Origin: Methylobacterium amylolyticum
Lineage (GTDB): Bacteria; Pseudomonadota; Alphaproteobacteria; Rhizobiales; Beijerinckiaceae
Length of the DNA stretch: 64,000 nucleotides
Reading direction: 5' to 3'
Assembly (NCBI RefSeq): GCF_030700245.1
Contig: NZ_JAUYZI010000024.1
Coordinates: 1 to 64,000 of the forward strand
The position numbers were made by a program, and so were the translations under genes. This document shows, piece after piece, positions 9,544 to 25,419 of the stretch (position 1 is the stretch's first letter; every line of letters starts with the position of its first letter). The notes under the pieces are model-generated. The model had not been told where the DNA came from. It did no database searches and was given only the letters and a program-made list of their open reading frames with translations.

Positions 9544-9613
9544 GATCGTCCGGGTCCTGTACCGCGGCCGCGATGTCGAGGCGCTCCTCGGCGAGACCGA
9601 GCCCGATCCGTGA
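9533..9613 (+). pseudogene. ParE toxin remnant (C-terminal tail only)
   Basis: This frame reads ALEIVRVLYRGRDVEALLGE and then a stop at 9611-9613. That is the usual C-terminal beta strand and helix of ParE/RelE toxins (EIVRVLHG-RD-ALL pattern). The rest of the toxin, about 70 residues, is missing, and the remnant now overlaps the parD 3' end by 11 bp. An internal deletion fusing the end of parD to the end of parE explains the arrangement. Confidence 0.75.
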
Positions 9614-9692
9614 GCACGCTCACCCGCGCATGCCCCGCATGCATCCCCTGCCGCATCCCCTTGCCTGCGGCGGAAAAGTCGCGCTTCGGCCC

Positions 9693-9721
9693 TTGGCAGG
9701 GCGCTTGCTAGGCTCTATATA
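9693..9721 (+). promoter_or_regulatory. Probable promoter of rplJL-rpoBC
   Basis: TTGGCA at 9693-9698 and TATATA at 9716-9721 are separated by exactly 17 bp, close to the housekeeping sigma consensus and unusually good for this GC-rich genome. It lies 425 bp upstream of rplJ and 80 bp past the parE remnant, and no gene intervenes. It is therefore the likely start of the L10-L12-RNA polymerase operon. Confidence 0.7.
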
Positions 9722-9727
9722 CCGCGC

Positions 9728-10145
9728 CTCACGCCATTCACCTCATGGAAGGAGACGGCCGATCGGCCGGTTTCCGTTCGAAATGTCGCCTGGGCAACCG
9801 GGCGGCTCTGGCCGGCGGGATCGGGAGGGTGAAAAGCCCTTCGGGTCCGCGTCCGGCCATGTCCTGTCCGAGACTGCAGGTGCCGGTTCGCCGGCTTAAT
9901 CCAAGACCAGCCTGCACAGACGGGGATGACCGAACTCTTGAAAAGCCTCGCCACGGCCTCGGGCCGCGGAGGGGTGTCGGTTTGAACCAACTCACCCGCG
10001 GCGAGCCTCCCCGGAGGCCACGTTCGGGGACAGGGCCGCGAAGCGTCGTTCGGACGTTCCCGGTCTTTCAAGGCCGAGACTGCGTCCGGGCGGCATGTGC
10101 AACCGGCGGGCCCGAGACCGGGTTCCGCCAACCGGAGAGAGCCCA
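9728..10145 (+). promoter_or_regulatory. Long untranslated leader of rplJ, probable L10 autoregulation leader
   Basis: About 420 nt between the predicted transcription start and rplJ contain no credible gene. The stretch is rich in short complementary GC segments, and its last part carries GGAG at 10134-10137, eight bases before the rplJ GTG. In bacteria the L10(L12)4 complex binds a structured rplJ leader to repress its own operon; this leader is a natural candidate. I did not fold it, so no specific kink-turn is claimed. Confidence 0.5.
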
Positions 10146-10664
10146 GTGGACCGGACAGCTAAAGCTGACCTCGTCTCGACGCTCAACGGCGTGTTCACCA
10201 CGAGCGCCGTCGTCGTCGTGGCCCACTACAAGGGCCTCACGGTCGCCGACATGCAGAAGCTGCGCGCGCAGATGAAGCAGGCCGGCGCCACCGTGAAGGT
10301 CGCCAAGAACAGCCTCGCCGGCATCGCTCTCGATGGCACGGACGTCGCCTCCATCAAGCCGCTCCTGAAGGGCCCGACCCTGCTCGCCTACTCGGGCGAT
10401 CCGGTCGCCGCCGCCAAGGTCGCGGTCGATTTCGCCAAGGCCAACGACAAGCTCGTGATCCTCGGCGGCGCGATGGGGAAGACCGCCCTGAACCCCGACG
10501 GTGTGAAGGCGCTCGCCGCGCTTCCGTCGCTGGACGAACTGCGCGGCAAGCTCGTGGGCCTCATCCAGGCGCCCGCGACCAAGCTCGCCCAGCTCACCAA
10601 CGCGCCGGCGGCCAAGCTCGCCCGCGTGTTCGGGGCCTATGCCAAGAAGGACGAGGCCGCCTGA
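10146..10664 (+). CDS. rplJ: 50S ribosomal protein L10
   Basis: L10 anchors the L7/L12 stalk to 23S rRNA. The GTG at 10146 gives [17 protein letters not shown], the family-typical start, with GGAG eight bases upstream; an ATG further up at 10095 would add implausible residues. The 172-residue length is normal. The globular rRNA-binding domain ([27 protein letters not shown]) is followed by the C-terminal helix that binds L7/L12 dimers ([20 protein letters not shown]). rplL follows after 49 bp. Confidence 0.97.
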   Translation: MDRTAKADLVSTLNGVFTTSAVVVVAHYKGLTVADMQKLRAQMKQAGATVKVAKNSLAGIALDGTDVASIKPLLKGPTLLAYSGDPVAAAKVAVDFAKANDKLVILGGAMGKTALNPDGVKALAALPSLDELRGKLVGLIQAPATKLAQLTNAPAAKLARVFGAYAKKDEAA

Positions 10665-10713
10665 GGCCTTTCAAAACCACCCGTTCGAACCGATATCCTG
10701 AGAGGATCCGAAA

Positions 10714-11094
10714 ATGGCTGATCTTGCCAAGCTCGTCGACGACCTGTCGTCGCTGACCGTTCTCGAGGCCGCCGACCTCGCCAAGATGCTCGAGGAGAAG
10801 TGGGGCGTCTCGGCCGCCGCCGCCGTCGCCGTGGCCGCCGGCCCGGCCGCCGGTGGTGGCGCCGCCGCCGCCGTCGAGGAGCAGACCGAGTTCACGGTCG
10901 TGCTCGCCGCCGCCGGCGACAAGAAGATCGAGGTCATCAAGGAGGTCCGCGCGATCACCGGCCTCGGCCTCAAGGAGGCCAAGGACCTCGTCGAGGGCGC
11001 GCCGAAGCCCGTCAAGGAGGGCGTCGCCAAGGACGAGGCCGAGAAGCTCAAGGCCCAGCTCGAGAAGGCCGGCGCCAAGGTCGAGCTCAAGTAA
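10714..11094 (+). CDS. rplL: 50S ribosomal protein L7/L12
   Basis: This is the multicopy stalk protein that recruits translational GTPases. The 126-residue length is normal. It has the N-terminal dimerisation helices ([23 protein letters not shown]), an Ala/Gly-rich hinge of about 20 residues, and the C-terminal factor-binding domain with [20 protein letters not shown] and [24 protein letters not shown] precedes the ATG. It ends 66 bp before a hairpin that separates it from rpoB. Confidence 0.98.
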   Translation: MADLAKLVDDLSSLTVLEAADLAKMLEEKWGVSAAAAVAVAAGPAAGGGAAAAVEEQTEFTVVLAAAGDKKIEVIKEVRAITGLGLKEAKDLVEGAPKPVKEGVAKDEAEKLKAQLEKAGAKVELK

Positions 11095-11160
11095 GACCAC
11101 GGTGGGCCGGACCCGGCCCATCACCCCACGGAGGTCCGCGCAGGGCCTGTCGTGACCGGA

Positions 11161-11189
11161 GCCCGCGGGTGCTGCACCCGCGGGCTTTA
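11161..11189 (+). terminator. Hairpin between rplL and rpoB, probable attenuator
   Basis: An 11-bp perfect stem pairs GCCCGCGGGTG (11161-11171) with CACCCGCGGGC (11175-11185) across a 3-nt loop, followed by TTTAG only. The short T tract suggests partial termination. That fits the known need to make far more L7/L12 than RNA polymerase subunits from one operon. Confidence 0.65.
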
Positions 11190-11332
11190 GGCCGCTCTGG
11201 CGGCCGGCGCTGGATGGGGCCAGCGTCAGAGAGATTTCAGGCGGTGCGGCCCGGCGGGGGCGTGCCGCGGCCCGGTGCGGGAGCCGCGAGGCTTCCCCGG
11301 GCCTCAGGGCACGCGGGATGGAGCGAGGTCAC

Positions 11333-15457
<4,125 letters not shown>

Positions 15458-15465
15458 GAGCCAAT

Positions 15466-15580
15466 CACGAAACTCCCGCCGGGCCGTCGCGTCTGGTGGG
15501 AGGGCTCCCGGTGACCGGGAGTTTCGTGAGGTGCTCGAAGCGGAACGACCACCTCCCGCGGCGGCTCCAAGCCGCCGCGG
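15466..15580 (+). promoter_or_regulatory. Structured rpoB-rpoC spacer with competing hairpins
   Basis: Three perfect inverted repeats are visible. CACGAAACTCCCG (15466-15478) pairs with CGGGAGTTTCGTG (15516-15528). CTCCCGG (15505-15511) pairs with CCGGGAG (15515-15521), whose right arm overlaps that of the first, so the two cannot form together. A third 11-bp stem joins 15556-15566 to 15570-15580. None has a T tract. The layout is attenuator-like or could set mRNA processing between the two subunit genes. Confidence 0.65.
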
Positions 15581-15708
15581 TCGAGCGGGGAGGGGCGGGG
15601 CCTCCCGATCACGACGACGGCCAGCGGCGCTCCGGCCGAGCGCGGCGCCGGTTTCTTTCGGACGCGGTCGCCCGGCGCGGGGCGAGCGGCGTCAACAGGG
15701 AGCGGATC

Positions 15709-19917
<4,209 letters not shown>

Positions 19918-19950
19918 TTTTTTCGCTCTGCCGAGAGGTTGAGGACGAAG

Positions 19951-19976
19951 AGGGCGGCCCGCGGGCCGCCCTTTTT
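19951..19976 (+). terminator. Rho-independent terminator after rpoC
   Basis: The 20-nt perfect palindrome at 19952-19971 (GGGCGGCCCG and its complement) is followed directly by five T residues. It sits 34 bp after the rpoC stop and closes the rplJL-rpoBC operon. Confidence 0.85.
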
Positions 19977-20083
19977 CGTGCCGGGACACGAGCCCCTTCG
20001 CGGCTTAACCCCCGCTCAACCATACCCACCGATAGTTCCTGCACCGGCACCAGAGCGGCCATGTTCGGGCCGCAGCGTGGCGG

Positions 20084-21286
20084 GTGTCGCGGGCATGTGC
20101 GGGTCGGTGGATCGTGGGCGCGAGACGGGGAGCTGGACGCGGACGGCGGGAGACGGGCCTGCGCTGGCTGTCGGCCGCCCTGACGCCGTGGATCGCGGGC
20201 CTCGGCCTGCTGGTCTCGTTCACCGCGGATGCGGGCACGGAGAACGCCGTCGGGGCGAGCTTGGTCGGCCTGCTCGACGGGCGGGTCGTCCCGGCCCTGC
20301 CGCCCGGCTCGGTGCTGATCGGCGCCGCGCGCCGGACCGGCGACGACCCGCTGCGGGGCGACCTCAAGATCGGCGCCCACGTCTTTCCCATGATCGAGCG
20401 GGCCGCCAAGGGCGATCCGTTGCGCCCGCCCGGCGCGAGTTTCGCCCGGCGCGCCGCCACCCTCCAGGAGACCGGCGCGGCGCTGCTGTTCGGTGACGTC
20501 ACCGGCAGCGTCAGCGGCGCGCTGACGCCGGGCTCCGCGATCTGGGACGCGGAGGCTGAGCCCGATCCCGGCTTCGTGCCGGTGCCCGATCTCGGCCTGA
20601 CCACCGGTGCCGGCAGCGCCGCCTCCACCGGCGCGGGCAGCGCCGACCTGACCGGCGACGGCGAGGCCGAGCGCTTCGACGGCTCGACGCCCCCGGTCCC
20701 GAAGGCGGTGGCCCTGTCCTCGACCACGCCTGCGCCCGCCGACGCGATTCCCGTCGAGATCGCCGCCGCGAGCCTCGCGCTGCCCGACTTCACCCTGCGC
20801 CCGGACCGCGAGGCGCCGACGCAGTCGGTGCCGGAGGATGCCCGGCGCCGCTACAGCGAGCTGATCGATCCCGAATCCCTCGACAAGGAGCAGCGCTGCC
20901 TGTCCGAGGCGGTGTATTTCGAGGCCCGCAGCGAGCCGGAGGCCGGGCAGGCGGCGGTGGCGCAGGTGGTGCTGAACCGGGTCAAGAGCGGGCTGTACCC
21001 GGCGAGCGTCTGCGGCGTCGTCTACCAGAACCGGCACCGCTACATGGGCTGCCAGTTCTCCTTCGCCTGCGAGGGCAAGTCGCTGCGCATCACCGACGCG
21101 GGCGCCTGGGCCTCCGCCACCCGGATCGCTCAGTCGGTGCTGGAGGGCCGCACCTACCTCGCCGAGGTCGGGGGCGCCACGCACTACCACGCCGACTACG
21201 TGCGGCCCGGCTGGTCGCGCCGCCTGCGCCGCCTCGACGTGATCGGCCGCCACATCTTCTACGGCCTCAGGCGCGGCCAGACCTGA
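20084..21286 (+). CDS. SleB-type cell wall hydrolase
   Basis: A 400-residue protein with a hydrophobic segment near the N-terminus (LTPWIAGLGLLVSFTADA, about residues 33-50) acting as signal or anchor, a long low-complexity linker, and a C-terminal hydrolase_2 domain (about 280-395). That domain begins LSEAVYFEARSEPEAGQAAV, in which the Glu of the EA-YFEA-RGE-like motif is the presumed catalytic acid, and contains VVLNRV, CGVVYQN and CQFSFACEG, all SleB-family markers. The family cleaves peptidoglycan as a lytic transglycosylase; in non-sporeformers it serves wall remodelling. The start is unclear: GTG 20084 is the longest option, and GTG codons near 20099-20114 are possible. Confidence 0.8.
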   Translation: MSRACAGRWIVGARRGAGRGRRETGLRWLSAALTPWIAGLGLLVSFTADAGTENAVGASLVGLLDGRVVPALPPGSVLIGAARRTGDDPLRGDLKIGAHVFPMIERAAKGDPLRPPGASFARRAATLQETGAALLFGDVTGSVSGALTPGSAIWDAEAEPDPGFVPVPDLGLTTGAGSAASTGAGSADLTGDGEAERFDGSTPPVPKAVALSSTTPAPADAIPVEIAAASLALPDFTLRPDREAPTQSVPEDARRRYSELIDPESLDKEQRCLSEAVYFEARSEPEAGQAAVAQVVLNRVKSGLYPASVCGVVYQNRHRYMGCQFSFACEGKSLRITDAGAWASATRIAQSVLEGRTYLAEVGGATHYHADYVRPGWSRRLRRLDVIGRHIFYGLRRGQT

Positions 21287-21451
21287 GGCCGGCGCTTCCG
21301 CCCGGAAGGGTCGGGGTCCGCGCGTTAACCCTCGTCGCCGTTTCAGAGCGCGCCTGCGTAGTGCCCGGCGCGGCCCGGGGCGGGTTGAGGCTTTACGCGG
21401 CCACGGCGGATGGCGGAGCGTGGATCCGCGCGGCCGCCGCGGGGACCACGG

Positions 21452-22144
21452 GTGAACATCTACACTTCCGGCGCCTACATGGCGCGCAACGCGACGTGGC
21501 ACGTCGAGGATTCGCCCTGGAAGGCGGAGCAGGTCCGAACCATGCTCGGCCGGCACGGGATCGTGCCGCGGACCCTCTGCGAGGTCGGCTGCGGCGCGGG
21601 CGAGGTCCTCGTCCGGCTGGGCGAGACCTTCCCCGCCGCGCGCCTCCAGGGCTTCGAGGTGTCGCAGCAGGCGCTCGCCCTGGCGCGCACGCGGACGCGC
21701 GACGGCCTGACCTTCACCGGCGCGGACGCCTTCGCGTCCGGCCTGCACTTCGACGTCGCCCTGGCCCTCGACGTCATGGAGCACGTCGAGGACTACATCG
21801 CCTTCGCCCGCCGGATGCGGCCGCTGGCCGAGCACAAGATCTTCCACGTGCCCCTCGACATGAACGCGCTGGCGGTCGCCCGGGGCTGGCCGATCGCCCA
21901 CGCGCGGGAGAAGGTCGGGCATCTGCACTACTTCTCGAAGGAGACGGCGCTGGCGACCCTGGCGCAGGCCGACCACGAGATCGTGGACTGGGCGTACACG
22001 GCCACCGCCCTCGAGACGCCCGGCGCGGTGCGCAATGCCAAGGCCGCTCTCCTCAACGTCGCGCGCCGCGGCCTCTACGCCCTGCGCCCCGACGCGGCCG
22101 CCGCCCTGCTCGGCGGCTACTCGCTGCTGGTCCTGACCCGTTAG
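21452..22144 (+). CDS. SAM-dependent class I methyltransferase
   Basis: This 230-residue protein has the Rossmann SAM-binding motif LCEVGCGAGEVLVRLGE (motif I, about residues 43-59), an acidic end of strand 2 (FEVSQQALALAR) and DVALALDVMEHVED (motif IV/post). This pattern is common among small-molecule and glycan methyltransferases (Methyltransf_11/23 type). The substrate is unknown. I chose GTG 21452 (MNIYTSGAYMARN, with GGGGA six bases upstream) over the longer frame from 21410, whose first 14 residues look non-coding. It stands alone between the hydrolase and a secreted protein gene. Confidence 0.75.
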   Translation: MNIYTSGAYMARNATWHVEDSPWKAEQVRTMLGRHGIVPRTLCEVGCGAGEVLVRLGETFPAARLQGFEVSQQALALARTRTRDGLTFTGADAFASGLHFDVALALDVMEHVEDYIAFARRMRPLAEHKIFHVPLDMNALAVARGWPIAHAREKVGHLHYFSKETALATLAQADHEIVDWAYTATALETPGAVRNAKAALLNVARRGLYALRPDAAAALLGGYSLLVLTR

Positions 22145-22463
22145 GGCACACGCCGCCGGCTCGGTGGAGCGCACCTCCGGACAAGGCCTGAAACCGCCCG
22201 ACCGCGCGGGGTCGCGCCCGCGAGCTCTCCGCCTTGCAGGGTTAGGATCGGACCGCGCCGATCGTTCGATTTGTTCCGATCTGTGGACAAAGACAGTTAA
22301 TCCGTGCGCCGCGATGGAATACGCAGTCGGACCCATAGGTTAAGTTTACTCTGGTTCCCGATATTGCTTGAACGAGTCGGCGTCGTCCTGCTTCCTTCAG
22401 AGTGCGAGGTCCGCGGAATGCGGCCGCGTCCCGCAGTTCCCGCGTCTCCCGAAGGATCCATCG
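22145..22463. other. Intergenic region before the secreted repeat protein
   Basis: No gene is apparent in these 319 bp. The segment 22258-22375 is clearly less GC-rich than its surroundings (for example GGTTAAGTTTACTC) and is the likely promoter region for the downstream exported protein. I cannot fix a -10/-35 pair with confidence. Confidence 0.4.
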
Positions 22464-23054
22464 ATGACCACGCCGGTCGCCCGTCTTCCCCTGCTCGCCG
22501 CCGCGCTGGGCGGCCTCCTCCTCGCGGCGCCCGCTCAGGCCGGCGGCTGCTACGGTCCGTCGTGCTACCGCTACGTCGCGACGCCGCCGGTCTACGGCAC
22601 GGTGCAGGAGAACGTGCTGGTCCGGCCGCCGCGCACCGTCTACCGCACGGTCCCGCCGGTCTACGACACCGTGTCTGAGCAGGTGATGGTCTCCCCCGGG
22701 GGCCGGGTCTGGCAGACCAGCCGCGGCCCCGGCGGCGAGCTGGTGGGCTGCTGGGTGACGACGCCCCCGCGCTTCGCCCTGCGCAGCCGGACCGTGCTGG
22801 TCCGCCCCGCCCAGTCGATCCCGGAGACGATCCCGCCGGAATACGCCACCGTCAGCAAGCGGGTGCTCGTGGCCCCGGCCCGGGCCGGCTGGGCGCCGGC
22901 GGGCGGGGGCTGCGGTCCGGGCTGCTACGGCGGCTACCGCGCGGCGGCCTATACCGGCTCGATCCCGGACGCCCTCGGCATCGCCGGCGCGAGCTCGGCC
23001 GATATCGGCGTTGCCCTCGGCTTCTCCACCGGCAGCATCTACGACGGCTACTGA
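22464..23054 (+). CDS. Secreted protein with three PPxYxTV repeats, unknown function
   Basis: A 196-residue exported protein. The ATG at 22464 (AAGGA upstream) gives a standard signal peptide ending AAPAQA/GGCY near residue 23. The mature part holds three related blocks: PPVYGTVQENVLV, PPVYDTVSEQVMV and PPEYATVSKRVLV, each followed by basic or Pro-rich sequence. Two CYG/CG-rich Cys motifs flank them (GGCYGPSCY near the start, CGPGCYGG near the end), suggesting disulfides in the periplasm. I do not recognise a named family. It is monocistronic, between a methyltransferase and acuI. Confidence 0.75.
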   Translation: MTTPVARLPLLAAALGGLLLAAPAQAGGCYGPSCYRYVATPPVYGTVQENVLVRPPRTVYRTVPPVYDTVSEQVMVSPGGRVWQTSRGPGGELVGCWVTTPPRFALRSRTVLVRPAQSIPETIPPEYATVSKRVLVAPARAGWAPAGGGCGPGCYGGYRAAAYTGSIPDALGIAGASSADIGVALGFSTGSIYDGY

Positions 23055-23168
23055 GGCGGCTCCGGCCCCATCCGATCCTGACGGCGGCCCGGGCCTCTCG
23101 CCCGGGCCGTCTTGATTCCGGAGGACGCCGCCGTACCCTTCGGGCCGAAGGCAGAGGGAAGTCGTTCG

Positions 23169-24155
23169 ATGGGCACGTTCAAGGCCTGGGTGGTCGAGAA
23201 GACCGAGGGCGGCCAGACGCTCGCGTTCCGGGATTTCGACGACGCCGACCTGATGGACGGCGACGTGACCGTGCGGGTCACGCACTCGACCGTGAACTAC
23301 AAGGACGGGCTCGCCATGACCGGCCGCTCGCCCGTCGTGCGCCGCTTCCCGATGATCCCCGGCATCGACTTCTCCGGCGTGGTCGAGACCTCGGACCACC
23401 CCGACTACAGGCCCGGCGACGCGGTGGTCCATACCGGCTGGGGCGTCGGCGAGACCCATCTCGGCGCCTACGCCGAGCGCGCCCGGGTCAAGGGCGACTG
23501 GCTGGTGCCGCTGCCCGCCGGGCTCTCGCCGGAGCAGGCGATGGCGGTCGGCACGGCGGGCTACACCGCGATGCTGAGCCTCATGGCGCTCGACGCCCAC
23601 GGCGTGACCCCCGCCCACGGCCCGGCCCTCGTCACCGGCGCCTCGGGGGGCGTCGGCTCGGTGGCGGTGGCGCTGCTCGCCCGCGCCGGCTGGCACGTGA
23701 TCGCCTCCACCGGCCGCGCGGGCGAGGCGGACTACCTCAAGGGCCTCGGCGCCGCCGAGATCCTCGACCGGGCGGAGCTCGCCAAGCCCGGCCGGCCGCT
23801 GGGCAAGGAGCGCTGGGCGGCGGCGGTCGACGCGGTCGGCTCCGTCACGCTCGCCAACGTGCTGGCGATGACGAAGGCGGACGGGGCGGTGGCCGCCTGC
23901 GGTCTGGCGCAGGGCATGGACCTGCCGACCTCGGTGGCGCCCTTCATCCTGCGCGGCGTCTCCCTGCTCGGCATCAACAGCGTCACCACGCCCCAGTCCA
24001 AGCGCCGCGAGGCGTGGGCGCGGCTGGCGCGCGAGCTGGATCTGGAGAAGCTCGCGGCGATGACGAGCCGCATCCGCCTGGAGGAAGTCGGCCGCCTGGG
24101 CGAGGCGATCCTGGACGGCAAGGTCCGCGGGCGGACGGTGGTCGAGGTCGCCTGA
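23169..24155 (+). CDS. acuI: Acryloyl-CoA reductase / YhdH-type quinone oxidoreductase
   Basis: A 328-residue zinc-free MDR (medium-chain dehydrogenase) enzyme. It has the AcuI/YhdH start FKAWVVEKTEGG, the substrate-side STVNYKDGLAMTGRSPVVR loop and PMIPGIDFSGVV. The NADPH-binding motif VTGASGGVGSVAVALLARAG is at about 155-173. The family reduces acryloyl-CoA to propionyl-CoA with NADPH, detoxifying acrylate and serving 3-hydroxypropionate or DMSP catabolism. ATG 23169 is preferred over an upstream in-frame codon at 23112. The gre-type gene follows after 37 bp on the same strand. Confidence 0.85.
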   Translation: MGTFKAWVVEKTEGGQTLAFRDFDDADLMDGDVTVRVTHSTVNYKDGLAMTGRSPVVRRFPMIPGIDFSGVVETSDHPDYRPGDAVVHTGWGVGETHLGAYAERARVKGDWLVPLPAGLSPEQAMAVGTAGYTAMLSLMALDAHGVTPAHGPALVTGASGGVGSVAVALLARAGWHVIASTGRAGEADYLKGLGAAEILDRAELAKPGRPLGKERWAAAVDAVGSVTLANVLAMTKADGAVAACGLAQGMDLPTSVAPFILRGVSLLGINSVTTPQSKRREAWARLARELDLEKLAAMTSRIRLEEVGRLGEAILDGKVRGRTVVEVA

Positions 24156-24192
24156 GGGGAACCGCGGCCGTTCCTCGCGGATTGCCTGCTTC

Positions 24193-24669
24193 ATGAGCGT
24201 CGCATTCATCCGTGAGCCGGAGGGCGGGGAAGCCTTCGAGGATCTTCCCGACCGGCCGATCTCGCCGCACACCAACTTCGTCACGCCGCAGGGGCTCGCC
24301 CAGATCGAGGCTGAGGTCGCGCGCCTCCAGCGCGAGGTCGGGGAACTCGACCGCAGCGACAAGGCCGAGGACGCCCGGATCGGGCGCGACCTGCGCTACT
24401 GGCTCGCCCGCAAGAACACGGCGCAGCTCGTCGAGCCGCTCGACGGCGACACGGTGCATTTCGGCGCCACGGTCACGGTGCTGCGCGAGGACGAGGACGG
24501 CGGCGAGAGCCGGCAGACCTTCCGCATCGTCGGCGAGGACGAGGCCGACCCGCACAAGGGCTCGATCTCCTACGTGGCGCCGCTGGCCCGGGCCCTCACC
24601 GGCAAGAGCATCGGCGACGTGGTCGAGGTGAACGGCCGCGAGGTGGAGATCGTCGCGATCGAGGCCTGA
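24193..24669 (+). CDS. GreA/GreB-family transcription elongation factor
   Basis: This 158-residue protein has the Gre layout: an N-terminal coiled coil (LAQIEAEVARLQREVGELDRSD) and a C-terminal FKBP-like domain that binds the polymerase (TVTVLREDEDGG...YVAPLARALTGKSIGDVVEV). Gre factors insert the coiled coil into the secondary channel of RNA polymerase and stimulate cleavage of backtracked RNA. The acidic tip between the helices is visible as DKAEDARIG. A second, canonical GreA probably exists elsewhere; this one looks like the shorter GreB-like paralogue. Confidence 0.8.
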   Translation: MSVAFIREPEGGEAFEDLPDRPISPHTNFVTPQGLAQIEAEVARLQREVGELDRSDKAEDARIGRDLRYWLARKNTAQLVEPLDGDTVHFGATVTVLREDEDGGESRQTFRIVGEDEADPHKGSISYVAPLARALTGKSIGDVVEVNGREVEIVAIEA

Positions 24670-24705
24670 CGCGGGCGGTGCGGCCGCCGCGGCCGACGAC
24701 CTCAC

Positions 24706-25323
24706 TCACGCCTCGTAGCGGTCGAGGAACGCCCCGGCCTCGAGGCTCCGGAAATCCGCGAGCGCCCGGAACAGCCGGTCGTGCGGCCAGTCCCACCACG
24801 CGAGCCGGTCCATCCGCGCGCCGAGATCCGGGGCGAAGCGCGCGCGGATCAGGCGCGCCGGCACGCCGCCGACGATCGTGTAGGGCGCCACATCCCGCGA
24901 CACCACGGCGCCCGCGCCGACCACCGCGCCGTTGCCCACCGTGACGCCCGGCAGCACCGTGGCGCCGTGGCCGATCCAGACGTCATGACCGACGGTGACG
25001 GGCTGCGCGCGCCGCCGCGCGAAGAACGCCGCCTCGTCCGCGGCGCCCTCGAAATAGTCGGCGGCCCGGTAGGTGAAGTGGTGCAGGGTGGCCCGCTCCG
25101 TCGGGTGGTTGGTGGCGTTGAGGCGCACCATCGCGGCGATGTTGACGAACTTGCCGACGCGGCTCGCCCAGAGCGAGCAATCCTGCATCACGTAGGAGTA
25201 GTCGCCCAGCTCCGTCTCGGAGAGGCGGGAGCGCGCCTCGACCTCGGTGTAGCGGCCGAGCGTCGAGGCGACGACTTCCGCGGTGGGATGGACGAGGGGG
25301 GTATGCTCGCTGAGCTTGGGCAT
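24706..25323 (-). CDS. Hexapeptide-repeat acyltransferase, phosphonate-associated type
   Basis: A 205-residue left-handed beta-helix transferase. The isoleucine-patch repeats are seen as [20 protein letters not shown] and [20 protein letters not shown], followed by [11 protein letters not shown], the usual acetyl-CoA-binding end of the XAT/LpxA superfamily. The N-terminus ([17 protein letters not shown] and [12 protein letters not shown]) resembles the group of such enzymes found next to phn operons. No phosphonate genes are nearby, so the acceptor is unknown. The active-site His is probably the one in LNATNHPTE or VGHDVWIG. Confidence 0.75.
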   Translation of the reverse strand: MPKLSEHTPLVHPTAEVVASTLGRYTEVEARSRLSETELGDYSYVMQDCSLWASRVGKFVNIAAMVRLNATNHPTERATLHHFTYRAADYFEGAADEAAFFARRRAQPVTVGHDVWIGHGATVLPGVTVGNGAVVGAGAVVSRDVAPYTIVGGVPARLIRARFAPDLGARMDRLAWWDWPHDRLFRALADFRSLEAGAFLDRYEA

Positions 25324-25419
25324 CGCGCGGCCGCCGTGCTGAGGTCCGGTCGCCCGGGTTCGGGCCCCGTCCCGTAGCGCGCGCGTTTGTCGGGGGCGTG
25401 ATGGTCGGGCAGGCCGGGT

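Noticed and set aside
20038..20496. Alternative plus-strand frames at the start of the SleB-type gene
   Set aside because: They overlap the signal/linker region of the hydrolase in another frame and show no domain.
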